Shown here: positions 62,580 to 64,000 of the stretch, one piece after another
Numbering within the stretch: the stretch's first letter is position 1
How the letters are laid out: each line of letters opens with the position of its first letter
From: Paraburkholderia ginsengiterrae
GTDB taxonomy: Bacteria; Pseudomonadota; Gammaproteobacteria; Burkholderiales; Burkholderiaceae
Direction: 5' to 3'
Length of the DNA: 64,000 nt
Assembly: GCF_001645125.1 (NCBI RefSeq)
Contig: NZ_LXKA01000143.1
Location: forward strand, 1 to 64,000
Notes under the pieces: model-generated
Told to the model about the DNA's origin: nothing
The model's database searches: none
Seen by the model: the letters and a program-made list of their open reading frames with translations, nothing else
Translations under genes and position numbers: made by a program

Positions 62580-64000
62580 GCATTCGCGTTGCCGCGCACG
62601 TCGAACTCGACTTTCCAGCGCTCGTCGGTGCCGCGCGGCATGGCTTCGAGTTCGAGCGTGCCCGCTTCGGTGACGCGCGCGTGCAGCTTCACCGGGCCGA
62701 CTTCGCCGGCGGTGCGGCCGGCGGCGGGCAGCGTTGCCTGAATCTCTTCCAGCTCCTGCAATTCCTCCGGGCCCCAGAAGTCGAGCAGCGTGCCGACCTG
62801 ATCCTGACGGCGCACCGACGACCCGAAGAAGCGGAAGTGCACCGGTTCGCCGACCACCAGCCCGAACTCCTGCGCGGGCAACTCGGCCTCGGTGCCTTCT
62901 TCCATGCCGAACGGCGCCACGCACAGCGCCTGGATCGGCGGCTCGAGACCCGGCACGGCGGGCATCGCCGATTCGATCGCAATGTAGTACGCACGGGCGG
63001 TGCCGCCGCGAATCCGCACGCCCTGGCCGCGCCGCACGTAGCCGTAATAGGCCGCGCCGCGCGCGACCGCCAGATCGAGATCGGCGCCTTCGAGCAACCG
63101 TGCCGGCGCTGCGCCTTCAGCCGCGAGCCAGCCGTTGAGCGTGCTCATGATGCGCTCGACCAGCAGCGGCGACTTGAACACGCCGCCGTTGAACAGCACG
63201 GCGGTGGGATGCAGGAAGCTCGCATCCCGCGCCGCGGCCGTCTCGCCCAGACCTTCCAGTTCGGCGAGCGCGCCCACCTGGCGGCCGAGGAAGGCCGCCA
63301 GATGCCGCGTGATGCCGGCGTCCTGCGCGTAGGGCAGGCCGAGCTGCGTGAGACCCGCGCGAGCCCGGCTCACCGGACGCGCGGCGCTGTCCACCTGCGG
63401 GAAGAAGCCTTCGAGGATCGTCTGGGTCAGCTCCGCGCGCGTCAGCTCGGTGCGGATCGAGCCGCCGATCAGTTTCGAGCCGCGGCTCGGCACGACGAGC
63501 GGCACGGTCTCGGTGGCGGAGTCGCTCAGCAGCGTTTCCTTGGCCGAGCGGCATGCATAGGTAAGGGCGCGCAATTGCCATGCGTCGGCCTGGGTGCCTT
63601 GCGCCGCCAGCTTGCGCGCGACCACGTGCGCGAGTGCGAGGTCCATGTTGTCGCCGCCGAGCAGAATGTGCTCGCCGACCGCGACACGATGCAGTTCGAG
63701 ATTGCCGTCGCGCTCCACCACCGCGATCAGCGAGAGGTCGGTCGTGCCGCCGCCCACGTCGACCACGAGAATGATGTCGCCGACCTTGACCTGCTTGCGC
63801 CACTGGCCGCCGCTCTTCTGAATCCAGCTATACAGCGCGGCTTGCGGCTCTTCCAGCAGCGTCATGCGGCCATAACCGGCCGCCTCGGCGGCTTCGGCGG
63901 TCAGCTCGCGCGCGGCCGGATCGAACGAGGCGGGTATCGTCACCGTGATGTCCTGCTGGCTGAACGGCGCGTCCGGATGCGCGTGGTCCCATGCCTCGCG
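62576..64000 (-). CDS. Hsp70-like protein, 5' end beyond the window
   Basis: At least 474 aa; the frame stays open to the right edge (reading from DITVTIPASFDPAARELT). DVGGGTTDLSLIAVV, GGDNMDLALAHVVARKL and AVLFNGGVFKSPLLVERI parallel the downstream protein, so the two are paralogues in tandem. It ends with a short C-terminal part after the ATPase domain and lacks the 400-residue extension. Missing residues include the first ATP-binding motif. Confidence 0.85.
   Translation of the reverse strand, partial: REAWDHAHPDAPFSQQDITVTIPASFDPAARELTAEAAEAAGYGRMTLLEEPQAALYSWIQKSGGQWRKQVKVGDIILVVDVGGGTTDLSLIAVVERDGNLELHRVAVGEHILLGGDNMDLALAHVVARKLAAQGTQADAWQLRALTYACRSAKETLLSDSATETVPLVVPSRGSKLIGGSIRTELTRAELTQTILEGFFPQVDSAARPVSRARAGLTQLGLPYAQDAGITRHLAAFLGRQVGALAELEGLGETAAARDASFLHPTAVLFNGGVFKSPLLVERIMSTLNGWLAAEGAAPARLLEGADLDLAVARGAAYYGYVRRGQGVRIRGGTARAYYIAIESAMPAVPGLEPPIQALCVAPFGMEEGTEAELPAQEFGLVVGEPVHFRFFGSSVRRQDQVGTLLDFWGPEELQELEEIQATLPAAGRTAGEVGPVKLHARVTEAGTLELEAMPRGTDERWKVEFDVRGNANA

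Noticed and set aside
1-64000. tRNA, rRNA, CRISPR arrays and insertion sequences
   Set aside because: No cloverleaf-like tRNA sequence, no rRNA, no regular direct repeats with unique spacers, and no transposase-like protein or matching terminal repeats were seen by reading; a tRNAscan and IS search would confirm.

Overview
The window is about 64 kb of GC-rich bacterial chromosome. Codon use, catBAC order, extended-hopanoid genes, kdu genes and 2-aminoethylphosphonate genes all suggest a Burkholderia-type betaproteobacterium, most likely Paraburkholderia (inferred from gene content; no 16S gene is present). I saw no rRNA, tRNA, CRISPR array, prophage or intact insertion sequence.

Layout. 0-4 kb: a histone-H1-like protein with a ribbon-helix-helix C-terminus behind a long palindrome, a CHAD protein, and small exported proteins including a TTG-start gene and a 40-aa lipoprotein. 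4-11 kb: cytochrome b561, then a 4-deoxy-uronate module (IclR regulator, kduD, kduI, divergent kdgT), an acetyltransferase and an aldehyde dehydrogenase. 11-20 kb: extended-hopanoid genes (hpnJ, hpnI-like, hpnL-like, second hpnI, hpnK) split by a two-component system. 20-36 kb: a TonB/ExbB/ExbD/ExbD energiser followed by a co-directional block of an aspartoacylase-type deacylase, two GNATs, two solute-binding proteins, a TonB-dependent receptor, three luciferase-like monooxygenases, a fused ABC permease/ATPase, a frameshifted DUF3088-like gene and a cysteine-desulfurase remnant. 36-44 kb: a tripartite RND efflux operon with a divergent two-component system. 44-48.5 kb: a ProQ/FinO protein, a TAXI-type binding protein and a small copper-handling group ending in CopC. 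48.6-52 kb: catR with divergent catBAC. 52-56.4 kb: a LysR regulator, a TauE/SafE exporter, an M20 hydrolase remnant, an acetylpolyamine amidohydrolase and an SDR. 56.4-59.7 kb: a LysR regulator with phnW and phnX. 59.7-64 kb: two tandem Hsp70-like genes, the second running off the right edge.

The most interesting parts are these. (1) The 22.7-35.7 kb block has most of the parts of the Bacillus S-alkyl-cysteine salvage operon (N-acetyltransferase, paired binding proteins, amino-acid ABC transporter, CmoO/CmoJ-type monooxygenases, N-deacylase). Here it sits with its own outer-membrane receptor and TonB system and uses an aspartoacylase-type deacylase. I propose it is an outer-membrane-coupled organosulfur amino-acid salvage system. 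(2) The promoter between the RND operon and its two-component system holds nine CTTAAG-like half-sites, each exactly 11 bp from the next. (3) Three promoters in the window (cytochrome b561, hpnJ, and the gene before the second hpnI) share one architecture, half-site-N5-half-site-N10-TAnnAT. This suggests a PmrA/QseB-type regulon run by the regulator inside the hopanoid cluster.
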